Part shown: positions 22,091-33,313 of the stretch, one piece after another
How positions within the stretch are numbered: position 1 is the stretch's first letter
Layout of the letters: every line of letters begins with the position of its first letter
Assembly (NCBI GenBank): GCA_963383645.1
Contig: OY726559.1
Coordinates: 120,241,405-120,305,404, forward strand
Direction: 5' to 3'
DNA length: 64,000 nt
From: Muscardinus avellanarius
Lineage: Eukaryota > Chordata > Mammalia > Rodentia > Gliridae
Notes under the pieces: model-generated
What the model saw: only the letters and a program-made list of their open reading frames with translations
The model's database searches: none
What the model was told of the DNA's origin: nothing
Program-made: the position numbers and the translations under genes

Positions 22091-22932
22091 TTTGTGCAAA
22101 AGGACAGAACTATACACGACAGGCACACAGCTAGACACAGACAGCCACGGGGCTGTGGCCCAGTGAGGAGCTGGGGCTCTCCCTCAGATAACATGGCATG
22201 GAGGCCGATGCCTGGCTGGAATAGCAGCCATGTGGCTTCTCACTGTGTGTCCTTGGGAAAATGTACCTGGCTTTCCTGCAAGTGAGTTAGCTCGGCTACC
22301 TGAACTACGAAATGAAAATGCTGAAGGTATCTAACGCAGAGGACGGTGAAGACTAGGTGCATAATTACAAGTGGTTAGGTCTATCTCTGATGCATGAAAC
22401 TGAGCTACACCCCGGCCCACGGCTGCAGTTTTCCCCACCTTGGGTCATGGTAAATTTCATCTGTTGAGGCCCAGTTCTCCTTTAAGTTGGCCTGCCCCTC
22501 ACTGCACATCCAACCCCTAACCCCTGTGCCCCGAGCCAGGGGGTGGGGTGCAGGCATGCGGGCGCGGCACAAGGCTTCAGGAGCAATGAGGCGCACACGG
22601 TGAGGTTGTGGCTCCTCTTGGCACCCACGGCCCCACGGACAACCTTGTCCTTATGATGGAAATGAGGTCCAGAGTCAGAGGAGCTTTGCAGCCCCGCAGG
22701 CAGGGAGGGACCAGCAGGGCAAGGGCAGCAGCCCTCTTGGGCTTTGTCTATGGGGCATGGAAAAGGGTCCTGAGGACGAGGGAAAAATGAGTCAAGGGAA
22801 AGGGAGAACCCTATGAGAATTCCCACTCTAAAGGTACCAAATCCGTGGGTGGTGGTGACGCCTGTAATCCTAGTACTTGGGAGGCTGAGACTGGTGGGTG
22901 GTAGGTTCAAGGCCTTCTAGGCCCAATGGGTG
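22091..22932. other. Unassigned sequence with a SINE head fragment
   Basis: Only a short plus-strand B1-like head (about 22848-22918) is recognised. The GC-rich part at 22480-22760 contains frames without known motifs. Confidence 0.45.
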
Positions 22933-23957
22933 TTAAAGAAGCACCCTGCTGAGAGCAGTCCTCCCTTTAGGTCTCTCTGGGAGACACGAGCCACATGTGG
23001 GCAGAGGCGGCTTCTGTCCCCACCTTGCTGGCCTCAGGGAGGATCCTAACTCACCTCCCTGGCTCCATGAACAACTATCCCTTGGCTGCTCACCGCGCTC
23101 TCATCACAGCCACACCATCTGGCTGCACTGCCGGCCTCGGAGTCCAGGCACGTGTGTCCCAGACCCTCGAGGGTACAGTGCAGCAGCGAGAGCCCACTGA
23201 CCAAAATGAGAAGGGGGGAGGCGGGAAATGGGATAGGAACTAAAAAAATAAACTGACCCAATAATAAAAAAAACTTCCCCAAATCCAGATCTATCTAGGC
23301 AGTTTTGCTTTATTAATTCTACCAAACATTTTTTAAAACTGCAAACCAATCTCTTCTTCCTAACTCCTAAGAGGCCAGCCTTAGGTGAACAGACAAGTGT
23401 GGCAGGGTGTGGCACTGGTCTGGCTGCTGACCACCTCCTCAGGTCACCCTGGGAGAATGAGAGGAGCCAGGTCCTGTGTGTGGGGCGAGAGCCTCCTCTG
23501 GAGGCTGGAGGTTGTGTTGAACGTGGTGTGCATGGAGGCTGACGCTCACAGCAGCCCCGAGAACGAGAGGGAGGAAGCCTCTCAGGGCCCCTCTGACTCT
23601 CACAACAGTGCTCTGTGTAACCGGCACCTCTCCCTCCATCAGCAGAGAGCTCTAGAGGGCCTGACCACTGTGTCATGGTGGCGCCTCCTGTGACCACAGG
23701 AACTCTGCTGAGGAAGAGAGGGGATCAACAGGTGAGGACAGAGCGGGGGACAGAGCAGGTGTCTCCCCCTGTCCTTTTCCAGAGTCTCCTTCAAGTATGC
23801 AGAGCCCAAGTCCAATAGGGCCTCACCCCAGTGCTATCAACGCCACTGTGAGGAATGCTCCCTGAGGCCCTGGGCACCAGCTTTGCCTACTGGTTAGGAA
23901 AACAGCAGGGTGGTAGGTAGCCTGCAGCTCCAGTCCACACCGCAGGAGCAAAAGCAC

Positions 23958-24028
23958 TGCATTGGCCGGGAATCGAACCCGGGTCTCCCGCGTGGGAGGC
24001 AAGAATTCTACCACTGAACCACCAATGC
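23958..24028 (-). tRNA. trnG-CCC: tRNA-Gly (CCC)
   Basis: A 71-nt minus-strand cloverleaf starting GCATTGGTGGTTCAGTGGTA. Acceptor GCATTGG/CCAATGC is fully paired, box A and box B (GGTTCGATTCC) are intact, and loop CTCCCAC carries anticodon CCC. One stem pair in the anticodon arm is T-G. It reads GGG. An AAAA on the plus strand at 23950-23953 is a TTTT terminator on the gene strand. Its inverted duplicate at 51793 is degraded. Confidence 0.95.
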
Positions 24029-24127
24029 CCCATGGAAGTCATAGCTTAGTACATTTCCTGGGAAGAATCCGAAGAACCATTAGTCAGACAGTCCTAAAAT
24101 ACATTTTTTATGTCTCCTTTTGGAAGT

Positions 24128-24128
<1 letters not shown>

Positions 24129-24174
<46 letters not shown>
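24129..24174. repeat. (CA)n microsatellite
   Basis: About 22 CA units. The inverted duplicate carries the matching GT tract at 51648-51684. Confidence 0.95.
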
Positions 24175-24175
<1 letters not shown>

Positions 24176-24809
24176 TCTGACTTGAAAAGGCCTAGTTCTG
24201 AGCAGGCTCTGGTCAGTCCGGTACAAACCCGGTTCCTGGCCTCTGGACCTCTCAGGTGGGAACCTCTGGAAAGTTCCTTTCTTCATCGCTAATGTATTCT
24301 ACCTTGCCACCTCTTAGCGCCTCCCAAGCTCTATCTGTCAGCCTCGAGACCAGTGTCGGGGACCCGCACTCTTGGGGGTGCGTGGGCTGCTCCAGACTGG
24401 GCGGTAATGCAGCCCCGCGCGCTCCTCCGACCCCTCTTCTGAGCCCCTGGGAAAGGCAAAGGGTCCAACCTTCAAGTTCTTCTGCCTTGTCGAGCCCCAC
24501 CCAGGAGTAAATGAATGGAAGTCTACCCCAAGCATCCTTCCCTTGCGGCTGGCGCCCTCTTAGGCCACCCCAGGGAGGCCAGCTGGGGTAAAGAGCTAAA
24601 ACTCGCCTTTGCCCCGGACATGGTGGTTGGAAGACAGCCACAGCTACTTAGTGAGACCCATTGCAACTCAGTGAGACTCTGTTTTAAAATAAAGAATAAA
24701 ATATAGGGATTGGGGTGTAGCTCATAGGTAGAATGCTCCTAGGTTCCATCATTTTATTTTTGGTACTGCAAAAATAAGAAATAAATATAAAATAGAAATA
24801 AATAAATTT

Positions 24810-25090
24810 TGGAGGCTGGCCATCAAGCTCTGATCCTCCTATTTCAGCCTCCCAAGTATTGGAAAGACAGATTTGCACCACAATGCCCAGCTATTGATGG
24901 TGACTTTTAGTTGTACTTTAAACCAGGCTTGGTGGCCCATGCTTATAACCTGAGTACTTGGGAGGCTGAGACAGGAAGATCTCAGGTTCGAGGACAGCGT
25001 CAGCAATTAGTGAGAGTTTCATCAATAGCGAGAGACCCTGTAGCTTGTAGTTAGAATGTTGGGCTCAATACCCAGTACAACAAATCAAAA
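24810..25090. repeat. SINE fragments, minus then plus
   Basis: A minus-strand head ('ctcctatttcagcctcccaagtattgg', 24815-24893) faces a plus-strand element (24922-25090) with a shortened ID half. Confidence 0.75.
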
Positions 25091-25119
25091 AGAAACAAAT
25101 AAAAACTTCAGAAAATTGT

Positions 25120-25321
25120 TTGGTTGCTAGGCATGGTGGCACAGGCTTGTAATTCCAGTATTTGGAGGCTAAAACAGGAGGATCACAGGTTCAAGACCAT
25201 CCTCAGCTATTTAGTGAGGCCTTCCACAACTTAGCAAGACCCTGAAATAAAGAATGAAAACAGGTCCTGGGGTATAGCTTGGAGGCAGAATGTCGCTGGG
25301 TTCAATCCCCAGTCTTCTCTC

Positions 25322-25412
<91 letters not shown>

Positions 25413-25413
25413 T
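25120..25413 (+). repeat. B1-ID SINE followed by (CT)n(CA)n
   Basis: Full composite SINE (25122-25312), whose tail runs into about 36 CT units (25313-25382) and 14 CA units (25385-25413). Confidence 0.9.
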
Positions 25414-25571
25414 TTTTTGCAGAATTTTGTCTTTGAAGAATAAAATAAGGTGAGTCCTCTGGTCTGGCGATGGCCTTGGAAGCCATGACTTGACAAAACC
25501 TCACCACCCAGGGAGCTCTCAGTCCTCAGAGCTCCTCTACTGGGCATCACATCTTCATATTTGAAAGAACT

Positions 25572-25959
25572 TGCCGGGGTCCAGCCCTGGCAGATCGAGG
25601 TTCGTGTGAAGGTGAGGAGATTCCGAGGTCGATGAGAGAAGACCACACGAATTCAGATCCAAACTCCTCTGTTTTACTCAGGATTTGTTACAACTTTTAT
25701 ACTTCTTTTGTTGGCAGAAAAGCAAGCGCATAGTCATGCAGCAGGGTCTTCAAGGACAGGAAATGTTGTTATTTACAGACTTCAGGGCGGGTGTCAGACA
25801 TTTAATTAATCATAATACGCTCTGTCTCACTTCACAAAGCTGACTCAAACCTAACCTGATACAGTGGCTCAAACTAAGGTCAGTTTGAACTTAATGTTGG
25901 CCCAATAACTTTATCCTTGGGCTTTGCTGTCTGAGTCTCTCACAAGCCGCTGCCCATCA
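25572..25959 (-). repeat. LTR of a second retrovirus family
   Basis: About 388 bp with TG...CA ends on the minus strand (starts TGATGGGCAGCGGCTTG, ends GGACCCCGGCA). Contains a TATA-like AAGTATAAAAGTTG. Sequence differs from the 18439/21584 LTR apart from the CCGGCA end. Boundaries are inferred from the termini, and I did not find a target duplication. Confidence 0.6.
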
Positions 25960-26215
25960 GTTTTTAGTTATAATGTTTATACATAAAATTCCAATTATAC
26001 ATATTAATCCAAATAATCCTAAAAAATTTTTTTAAGAAAGGAATTCCACACGTACTTCATGGGGGATGTATGCCGTTGCGGCTCCCCTGATCGAGCTTTC
26101 TCAAGATCTGAGTGAAGATGCTGTGGCAAGACTCTCAAGACGATGAGATCAGATTGGAAAATTGTAAAGTGGTAAAAGCAGTAAGGAGGGCAGATCGTGG
26201 TCACCTAGTTTCAGG
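25960..26215 (-). pseudogene. Possible env tail of the second retrovirus
   Basis: Directly upstream of the LTR on the minus strand. An open frame (26019-26204) reads as a polar tail (SDLEKARSGEPQRH) plausible for the cytoplasmic end of a retroviral transmembrane protein. A SINE cuts it at about 26240. The assignment is tentative; only position and composition support it. Confidence 0.35.
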
Positions 26216-26242
26216 AATATGGTTTCTTTCTGATAGATATTG

Positions 26243-26245
<3 letters not shown>

Positions 26246-26296
<51 letters not shown>

Positions 26297-26490
26297 ATTA
26301 CTGGGGATTGAGCCCAGGGGCATTCAACCTCCAAGCTAACTCCACCACTGCTTTATTTTTAGTTTGAAACATCCCGGTATGTTGATCAGAATCTCGCTCC
26401 CTGCTCACACTGCTCTCAGACCTGGGATCATCACTCCTGTCTCAGCCTCCCAAGCATTCGGTTACAGGAGTGCATCCCATCAGCCAGACA
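26246..26490 (-). repeat. (GT)n and minus-strand SINE
   Basis: 25 GT units (26246-26295) on the tail side of a B1-ID element (26297-26490). Confidence 0.85.
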
Positions 26491-26629
26491 TCCGACTTTG
26501 AAAGGGACGCGCTTCCTTTATAATCTTCAGTGTTTAAAGTTTAAAAGCCTTCCTTCTTTCCTCCCTTTCTCTTTCATTTCTTCCTCCTCCTCCTCCTCTC
26601 TCTTTGCTCTCTGATCTCGCTCTCCTTTT

Positions 26630-27058
26630 ATGGTACTGGGGATTGAATCCAGGGACATTCTACCTCTGGGCTACACATCCAGCCCTATTTTCTTTTTATT
26701 CTGAAACAGGGTCTTGTAAGTTGCTGAGGGTTCACAAAATTGTTGCGTCTGGCCAGGAACTCTGCAGTCCTCCAGTCTCAGCCTCCCAGGTACTCAGATT
26801 ACAGGTGGCCACCAGCACGCCTGGCTCTCCCTTTTATATATGTATATTTGCGATACTGAGGATGGAACCCAGGGGCATTCTACCTCTGATCTACACCCCT
26901 AGTCCTATTTTTTTTTTTTTTAGTGTTTATATTTTGAAACAGGGTGTCATTGAGTTCTGAAGGGTCTCGCTAAGTAGCTGCGGCTGTCTGTGAACCGCGA
27001 TCCTCAGGTCTCCGCCTCCCGAATGCCAGGATCACAAGCATGCGCCACCCAGCCTGCC
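26630..27058 (-). repeat. Two minus-strand SINEs
   Basis: Full elements at about 26630-26826 and 26852-27058, both with ID and B1 halves. Confidence 0.88.
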
Positions 27059-27084
27059 CTCCTATGTTTTTAAAAGACCCAATA

Positions 27085-27290
27085 AATGGGGCATGGTGGT
27101 GCACGCCTGTAATCCCAGTACTAGGGAGGCGTAATCCCAGTACTAGCTTAGCCGGGAGAATTGCAGTTTTGAGGGCAACTTCAGTAATTTAGTGAGACCC
27201 TCTCTCATAATAAGACATAAAACAGGTGAAGGGATGTAGCTCAGAGGTAGAAAGTTCCTGGGTTCAATCATCTGTACCACAAAAAAAAAA
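27085..27290 (+). repeat. B1-ID SINE with small internal duplication
   Basis: 'aatcccagtactag' occurs twice (27111 and 27132) in the head, then a normal middle and ID tail. An A-rich then GA-rich tract follows (27281-27385). Confidence 0.85.
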
Positions 27291-27496
27291 TGAAAGAAAG
27301 AAATAGAGACAGAAAGAGGAAGGCGGGAGGGGAAGAAGCGAAGGGGAGGGAAGAGAAAGGAAGGGAGAGAAGAAAGAAAAGAATACCAATATTTCAAGAA
27401 AGGTGCATCTGCCACAGCTGGCGGCCAATAGGGTTTTCAGCCCAACCCAGGTGCGAGGAGAGGCCAGGCCCCAGAGGGAGGGGCGGGGCACAGTCT

Positions 27497-27725
27497 TGAG
27501 ACTTCATTCTCCAACGGGCAGCCCCGTTGCTGGGTATAGAAGGATCAGCAGTGACCTCCTCTCCCAGGAGTCCACCACCACCCTCAACCCAGCAAGTTTG
27601 CCCCTCAAAGGAGCGACAGGGAATAAACTCTAGAATTCATTCTAGCTGGGAGGATCTGGCAAATTAAATTCATTCAAAGTGAACAGCACAGTCCTGTAAT
27701 TCCAGAATTGGGGAGGCTGATACAG
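27497..27725. repeat. Direct repeat flanking the variant U1 unit, left
   Basis: About 229 bp ('gagacttcattctccaacgg' onward) repeated in the same orientation at 28978-29206 with roughly ten mismatches. The two copies bracket a 1.25-kb U1-containing unit. Confidence 0.9.
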
Positions 27726-28150
27726 AACGTTCTTAGGTCGTTGAACTGGCCTTTGAACGTGTCTCAGCCTCCCAAGTACTAGGATTATAGACATTCACAA
27801 TCGTGCCTGGTCCAAACTGGCTATTTATTTACCGACTTGTTTATTTTTGAGGCTGAGGCTAGAAATTGGGTGCTTGAGGATAATCCCAAATCCTGAGATT
27901 ATGAGCATGAGCCATCCTGCTCTCCCCTATGTTGGTGGTACTGGGGGGCGGGGGGAACCCAGACCCGGAGGCTTTCTACAAACTCCGGGCTATACTCCAT
28001 ACCTCTGTGGAAACAGGCCCGGTTCCCAGAGGGAGGGGCGGGGAGATGTCACTTGCCCACCCTCTGGCCCGCTCTGGTTGGTCCGCTGGGTGGCGCGGGG
28101 GCGGGACTAGCGGCCGTGGGCGGGGCGTCACCGAAGGCCACCGCTGTCCC

Positions 28151-28158
28151 TGACGTCA
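28151..28158. promoter_or_regulatory. CRE in variant U1 promoter
   Basis: TGACGTCA, 254-247 bp upstream of U1, conserved in the inverted copy at 60822-60829. Probable CREB/ATF-type site near the distal element; the canonical U1 pair has no equivalent at this place. Confidence 0.55.
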
Positions 28159-28175
28159 CAGAGCAGCGGGGTGAT

Positions 28176-28194
28176 ATGCAGATGATATGCAGAT
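28176..28194 (+). promoter_or_regulatory. Duplicated octamer-like DSE of variant U1
   Basis: ATGCAGAT occurs at 28176-28183 and 28187-28194, about 229-211 bp upstream of the start, where snRNA distal sequence elements lie. One base differs from the Oct-1 octamer ATGCAAAT. The inverted copy has only one such motif, so an 11-bp duplication arose here. Confidence 0.65.
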
Positions 28195-28342
28195 GAGGCG
28201 GCGCGGGGGCTGCTGCTTCGGCATCTTCTGCTTCAGCGCGATCCACGGGCGGTGCTGTGGGAGCGGGCGCAGGGCTGCTGCTCGAAGGAGGATGAATCGA
28301 GTGCGTGTCAGAGGCAGGGTGTCCCTGGATGTCGAGAAGGAG

Positions 28343-28363
28343 GTGACCGTGTGTTTACAGTGG
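28343..28363 (+). promoter_or_regulatory. PSE of variant U1
   Basis: 'gtgaccgtgtgtttacagtgg' starts 62 bp before U1, matching position and sequence of the known U1 proximal element bound by SNAPc. Confidence 0.85.
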
Positions 28364-28404
28364 AGCGGCCATGAGGCTGTGGCGGGGCGGAGGGCGGTGT
28401 GGTC

Positions 28405-28568
28405 ATACTTACCTGGCAGGGGAGACACCATGATCACGCAGGTGGTTTTCCCAGGGCGAGGCTCATGCATTGCACTCCGTATGTGCTGACCCCTGCGATT
28501 TCCCCAAATGTGGGAAACTCGACTGCATAATTTGTGGTAGTGGGGGACTGCGTTCGCGCTCTCCCCTG
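28405..28568 (+). ncRNA. RNVU1-like: Variant U1 snRNA, copy 1
   Basis: A full-length 164-nt U1 RNA, the snRNP core that pairs with 5' splice sites. The 5' end ATACTTACCTG, the SLII loop ATTGCACTCC (U1A site) and the Sm site AATTTGTGG are unchanged. Relative to the canonical copies in this window it has T22C, A35C, T60C, C63G and G76T. A35C lies in the stem-loop I loop that binds U1-70K. C63G and G76T face each other in SLII, and T60C turns a wobble into a C-G pair. PSE, DSE and a 3' box are present, so it is probably transcribed. Variant U1 genes are known in mammals. Confidence 0.95.
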
Positions 28569-28576
28569 ACGCTCAA

Positions 28577-28592
28577 GGTAACAAAAGGCAGG
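28577..28592 (+). terminator. Candidate 3' box of variant U1
   Basis: 'ggtaacaaaaggcagg' begins 9 nt after the RNA end, where the Integrator-dependent 3' box belongs. A loose match to GTTT-N-AAAR-N-AGA. Confidence 0.5.
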
Positions 28593-28977
28593 CTTCACTA
28601 GACCGTTAACTCCAGATCATTAGCTAGGCATAAGCTTGCTAATTAAGGTGTGGTTTTTGTTTGAATTACTAGTAGCATGGAAACTTCTTTCCAGTTTTAC
28701 CTTTGAATTCAATGTATCCTTGAATCTGTGACCTGCTGTGTTTAGTTGTTGTGGAATTTATGTATTTACATATATTTCTTGGAAATAGAATCTCACTAGG
28801 TTTCTGAGTCTGCTGCTGTGATCTTGCCCTTAGACACAGAAGCCACACATTGTTCACCGTGGTCCAAAGCCCTAAGCAGGAAGTCTTGTACAGGAACATC
28901 AGCACTTTCTCATCTCCCTCCCTGGGCTTTCCACTGAGGCCATTTTACACCCTCTTGTTTGAGTAGCTCACCTCTTG

Positions 28978-29206
28978 AGACTTCATTCCCCAACTGGCAG
29001 TCCCGTTGCTGGGTATAGAAGGGTCAGCAGGGACCTCCTCTCCCAGGAGTCCACCACCACCCTCAACCCAGCAAGTTTGCCCCTCAAAGGAGCGACAGGG
29101 AATAAACTCTAGAATTCATTCTAGCTGGGAGGATCTGGAAAATTAAGCTCAATTCAAAGTGAACAGCACAGGCCTGTAATTCCAGAATTGGGGAGGCTGA
29201 AACAGG
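28978..29206. repeat. Direct repeat flanking the variant U1 unit, right
   Basis: Second copy of the 27497-27725 segment. Here it continues into a plus-strand SINE-like middle and tail (to about 29310). Confidence 0.9.
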
Positions 29207-29399
29207 AGGATTGCAGGTCCAAGCCAGCCTCAGCAATTTAGTGAGCCTTTCAATAATATAGTGAGATCCTCTTTCCAAATAATAAAATTGGACTGATGGT
29301 ACAGCTCTGTTCATATCAAGGGGAGGGGGAAACTGAACAGTAATTAATTATTTCAAGCCAGGCATGGTGCTGTAGGCTTATAATTCCAGCTATATAGAA

Positions 29400-29838
29400 A
29401 AGAGCTCTTTGCACCTCTGCTTACAACACCTGACTCACTTAACGTTTTAGCCATGAAAGCAAAAGTTAACTTTAGGGAAATTATACCTACTGTGCAAGGC
29501 CTTCCATGTGTTGCTTCTAAGGGAGTGAACTGTAGTATCCCCCTTAGAGGGCTAGCGCTAATCAAAATACTTTTCCACCTCCAACCATCCTCCACTTTCC
29601 TATTATACAGGAGTGTGTGGTGGATGGAAAGCACAGAGCTAAGAGTACTGGAAATGGCTTGATGTCAGGACTCTGCCGTTCCTAAAGCAAAAGAGTTCTG
29701 TTGGTAAACAACTTAATAGGTGTTGTAGAAAGTTAGATGTAGGCATTGTATGTTAGAGAAATAGAATAAGTTTAGTATGGATTTGGTGGTTGGGTCAGAA
29801 TAAGTTAATAGAATACCTAGTGGTCAAAAATAGCAGAT
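29400..29838. other. Unassigned sequence
   Basis: No RNA gene. A phrase at 29700-29840 ('ttggtaaacaacttaatagg...agcagat') recurs near 46450-46570 and marks a low-copy repeat family that I cannot name. Confidence 0.45.
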
Positions 29839-29841
29839 ATA

Positions 29842-30248
29842 GCCGGGCGTAGTGGCGCAGGGCATAGGATTGCGCAGGTTCGAAGCCAGCCGTGCTGGCT
29901 TAAAAGACCCTGTTCCCATATAAATATGTCTGTCTGGGAGTGTAGCCCAGAGGTAAAAGGGCTCCCAGGAACCCCAGTACCACCAATAAATAAATAAATA
30001 CCACTTATCCTGTGGAATTTAGTTTATTTATTATTTATTTATTTTCGTTGTACTGGGGGTGGAACCCAGAGGCTTTCTACCTCCAGGCTATACTCCCAGA
30101 CGTTTTTTATATTTTATTTGGAAACAGGGTCTCACTAAGTTGCTGAAATCCTCACTAAGTAGCTGAGGCTGGCTTTGAACTCATGGGGTCCTCCTGTCTC
30201 AGCCTCCCTACCGCAGGGATTACAAGCGTGCGCCAACACGCCCAGCTT
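29842..30248. repeat. Plus SINE then minus SINE
   Basis: A plus-strand element with internal deletion in the head (29842-30000) and a full minus-strand element (30048-30248). Confidence 0.85.
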
Positions 30249-30421
30249 TGGAATTTAGTTTAAATAATTTGTTTAAAAAATAGCAGATAAAATTAGCAGC
30301 TAATTTTAAAAGTAGAAACAGTAAGTTTTGCATTTAGTAGTTAAGAATAAGTTTAGCTAAAGTTTATTATGAGTGATGAAGAGAAGAGAATAAATTGTAC
30401 ACTTTGCATTTTAAAATATAA

Positions 30422-30648
30422 GTCAGGCATGGTAGCGCACACTTGTAATCCCAGCATTTGGGAGGCTGAGACTGGAGGATCACGGTTTGTGGACAGCCCA
30501 GCTACTTAGTAAAGCCCTCTGCAACTCAGTGAGACCTGGTTTCAAAAATAAAGAATAAAAAATAGGGCAGAGGGTGTAGCTCAGAGGTCGAATGCCCCTG
30601 GGTTCCATCCCCATTAACACACAGACACACGCGCACACACACACACGC

Positions 30649-30681
<33 letters not shown>

Positions 30682-30690
30682 TATGTATAT
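30422..30690 (+). repeat. B1-ID SINE with CA/TA tail
   Basis: Head to ID tail 30422-30618, then a mixed CA/CG and TATA tract to about 30690. Confidence 0.88.
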
Positions 30691-31194
30691 ATATGTAAAA
30701 TGTATTGCATGCCTTAAAGATCTCTTAAAATCTTCGTGTTCCTTCTGACAGAGAAGCCCCTTTTTTTCTGTACTTTCGGTTTAGCCTTAGGTTTGAACGT
30801 GCTTTGCAGAGCTCCATTGTTAGGTTAGTAATTAGAATAAAATTGACTTTTGTGGCTAGGTAACCAGAATGATTTGTATGATGTTAATTTGGATAATTTC
30901 GGGTGGTTTTTTTCAGCCGTGGTATTGGGATATGAGCTCATCCAGGTGGGTTGAATTGTTCCAGATAGAGCACAAAATGTAGGTGTACTGAAAACATGTT
31001 TTGCTAAAAGTTGTTTATATCCAGGTGTATTGAGGATGTGTTTTGCCAAAAGTTGTTAATATCAAACATTTCCATGGAAAAGCATATAAAAATAAAGCAT
31101 CGAGTCTGTATGGCAGAGTCATGCCTCTGAAAAAGGCTGTCTCTCCTTATCTCAAGTCGCCGACTCCTCACCACCTTCGAGAAGCCCTGAATTA
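30691..31194. other. Low-copy repeat remnant
   Basis: 'ctttttttctgtactttcggtttagccttagg' and the following 150 bp have a relative at 47345-47530. This is the downstream part of the family noted at 29700 and 46450, so a multi-part element of unknown type is dispersed here. Confidence 0.5.
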
Positions 31195-31241
31195 GCCTAA
31201 GCTGGTCTTCGGCAGTAGAATGCCCCTGGGTTTCATCCCCT

Positions 31242-31290
<49 letters not shown>

Positions 31291-31975
31291 CAAAACTGCT
31301 CTGACAAAATTTTTACACTTTCTAATCCCAGTATTTGGGAGGCATTGACATGGAGATAGGAGGTTCAAGGACAGCCTCAGCAAAAGTGAGACTTATCAAT
31401 CTAGTAAAACCTTGTTTTAGAGTAAAAGTGACGCCAGGCGTGGTGACGCACCCTTGTAATCCCCGCGCTTGGGAGGCAGAGACAGGAGGATTATGCTGGT
31501 TCAAAGCCAGCCCGGCTGGCTTAAGAGACCCTGTTTCCAAAAAAATTTAAAAAAAAAAAGTATAAAATAGGTCTGGGAGGTAGCCCAGAGGTAAAAGGGC
31601 TTCCAGGAACCCCAGTACCACACACACACCAAAAAAATTTTTTTTAATTTAAAATAAAATAAAAGTGAAAGCCAGGTGTGGTGGTGCACGCTTGTAATCC
31701 CAGCACTTCAGAGGCTAAGACAGGAGGATCGCACAAGTTCAAAGCTAGCCTCAGCTACTTATTGAGGCTCTCAGCAACTTAGTGAGACCCTGTTTCCAAA
31801 TAAAGTCTAAAATAGATCTCCGGAGGTAGAAAAACCCCTGGGTTCCACTCCCAGTACCACAAAATAAATAAGTAAATAAATAAAAATTTGAACCAAGTTG
31901 TCACTGAATTGAAAGGGCCTCCCTAAGTAGCTGAGGCTATGGTGGGATTACAGGCCTGTTCAACTACACCTGATT
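31195..31975 (+). repeat. SINE array, mostly plus strand
   Basis: An ID-like unit with 22 CA units (31195-31287), a head fragment (31322-31425), a full element (31432-31625), a second full element (31672-31865) with (AAAT) tail, and a minus-strand fragment (31905-31975). Confidence 0.85.
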
Positions 31976-32004
31976 CTTTGTTTTTATTTTAAAAAATTAT
32001 TTAA

Positions 32005-32398
32005 GGTACTGGGGATTGAACCCAGAAGCATTCTACCTCTGAACTACACCTCCCAGCCCTATTTTATTTTTATTTGGAAGCAGGGTCTTGCTACTGTGAT
32101 GCGTCTTACTACTTGCTGAAGCTGTCCTGAAACTTGTGAGCCTCCTGTCTTAGCCTTCCAAGTACTGTGATTACAGGCGTGGGCCACCATGCCAGGCTGA
32201 TTCTTTACTTATTATTTTATTTATTTATTTTGGTACTGGGGATTAAAGCCAGGAGCATTCTATTCGGGTTACATCGCCAGCCCTATTTTATTTTGTATTT
32301 TGGAAGTGTCTAAGTTGCCGAGACTGGCTTTGAACCTGCGATCCTCCTGTCTCAGCCTCCTCAAGCACCGGTATTACAGGCATGCACCACTAGCCTGG
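32005..32398 (-). repeat. Two minus-strand SINEs
   Basis: Full elements at 32005-32198 and 32230-32398, the second with a shortened middle. Confidence 0.88.
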
Positions 32399-32954
32399 CC
32401 TGGCTGAATCTTTAGAGTGAAGCGCATGACTACAATAACTTCAGTCGGGAGGAAGACGATGACCTTTAAGCATTTGAGATGTGCAAAGGATGGAGCTTTA
32501 TTCCCTGCCGCCTCCGCCCCTCCGCATCTCCTCTCCTGGGCAGGGCGTCAGTCCGGCCTTGTCGGGCTGTCTGTCTCTGGCCTCTAACCCGCAGGTCAGC
32601 CCTGGCGTGCCGCCCCCTGGCTCCGCAGACCCTCGGCTGGCTCGGGGACAGGGCCGGCAGCTGCTGAGCTGAGCGGGAGGCCGAGAGCTGGGCGGGGCGC
32701 CGGCGGCGCAGGAGGACAGGACCGACAGACCTGGGCCAGGCCCCACCCGCTGCGATTCCCGCGGAATGACCTGGGGGACCTCGGAGGACCCGGGACAGGC
32801 GGCTCAGGAGACCCTGGGGCTGCGGGACCGACCTGCAGCCGCCTGCGGGAGCAGCTCGCTCGGAGAAATCCCTCCAGCCCCCGAAGCAGACAGGGAGACA
32901 GAAACCAGGTCCACGAAAGGGCGAAAGAAAATGCCTCTGCCCCGCTAAATAGAA

Positions 32955-33026
32955 AGGTCCCACCGAGATTTGAACTCGGATCGCTGGATTCAGAGTCCAG
33001 AGTGCTAACCATTACACCATGGAACC
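32955..33026 (-). tRNA. trnQ-CTG: tRNA-Gln (CTG), copy 1
   Basis: A 72-nt minus-strand cloverleaf (GGTTCCATGGTGTAATGGTT at the start). Acceptor GGTTCCA/TGGGACC is paired with one wobble, box A (TGGTGTAATGG) and box B (AGTTCAAATCT) are intact, and the loop has anticodon CTG. Reads CAG. The nearest 4-A run downstream lies about 25 nt away. Same sequence as the plus-strand copy at 53734. Confidence 0.96.
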
Positions 33027-33313
33027 TCCGCACGAGGAGCTCCTGAGACACTCCTGGGAGGTGTCAAGGACGTGCGGTTCGTCCAGTCCTCCCTGCCCAC
33101 CCCCGTGAGGCGCTCCTGGGCTGGCCGGCCACGCACACCCCTCCACCAACCTGCGCCTGCCTGTAGGTATCAAGGTGAGTCCGCAGCCGGGAAGGGCTGG
33201 GGCGCAGGGAAACGCAAGTGCTTATATACTTCTGTGTGCTTAGTTTTTGCACGATTTTTCTTACCACGAATTATATATATTTGTTAAATTAAGTTCAAAG
33301 GCAATTGTTAGAA

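Larger units (their letters stand above)
22933..24790. repeat. Duplication block A (left copy)
   Basis: Matches 50965-52322 in inverted orientation, for example 'gagagcagtcctccctttagg' here against its reverse complement near 52295-52315. It includes tRNA-Gly-CCC, the flanking CA tract and, at the right end, a SINE present in both copies (here internally deleted, 24615-24790). The right copy lacks about 300 bp found here at 23560-23940. Confidence 0.88.
27730..29190. repeat. Duplication block C (left copy)
   Basis: Matches 59884-61246 in inverted orientation. Similarity is close over the U1 gene and its promoter (27900-28568) and looser downstream of the gene (28570-29190), where the other copy has small insertions and deletions. 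Confidence 0.85.

Noticed and set aside
32466..32963. 165-codon open frame identical in both copies of block B (also 53797-54294)
   Set aside because: Identity reflects the whole block being duplicated, not protein selection. The frame is Arg/Pro/Ala-rich, overlaps other frames and has no recognised domain.
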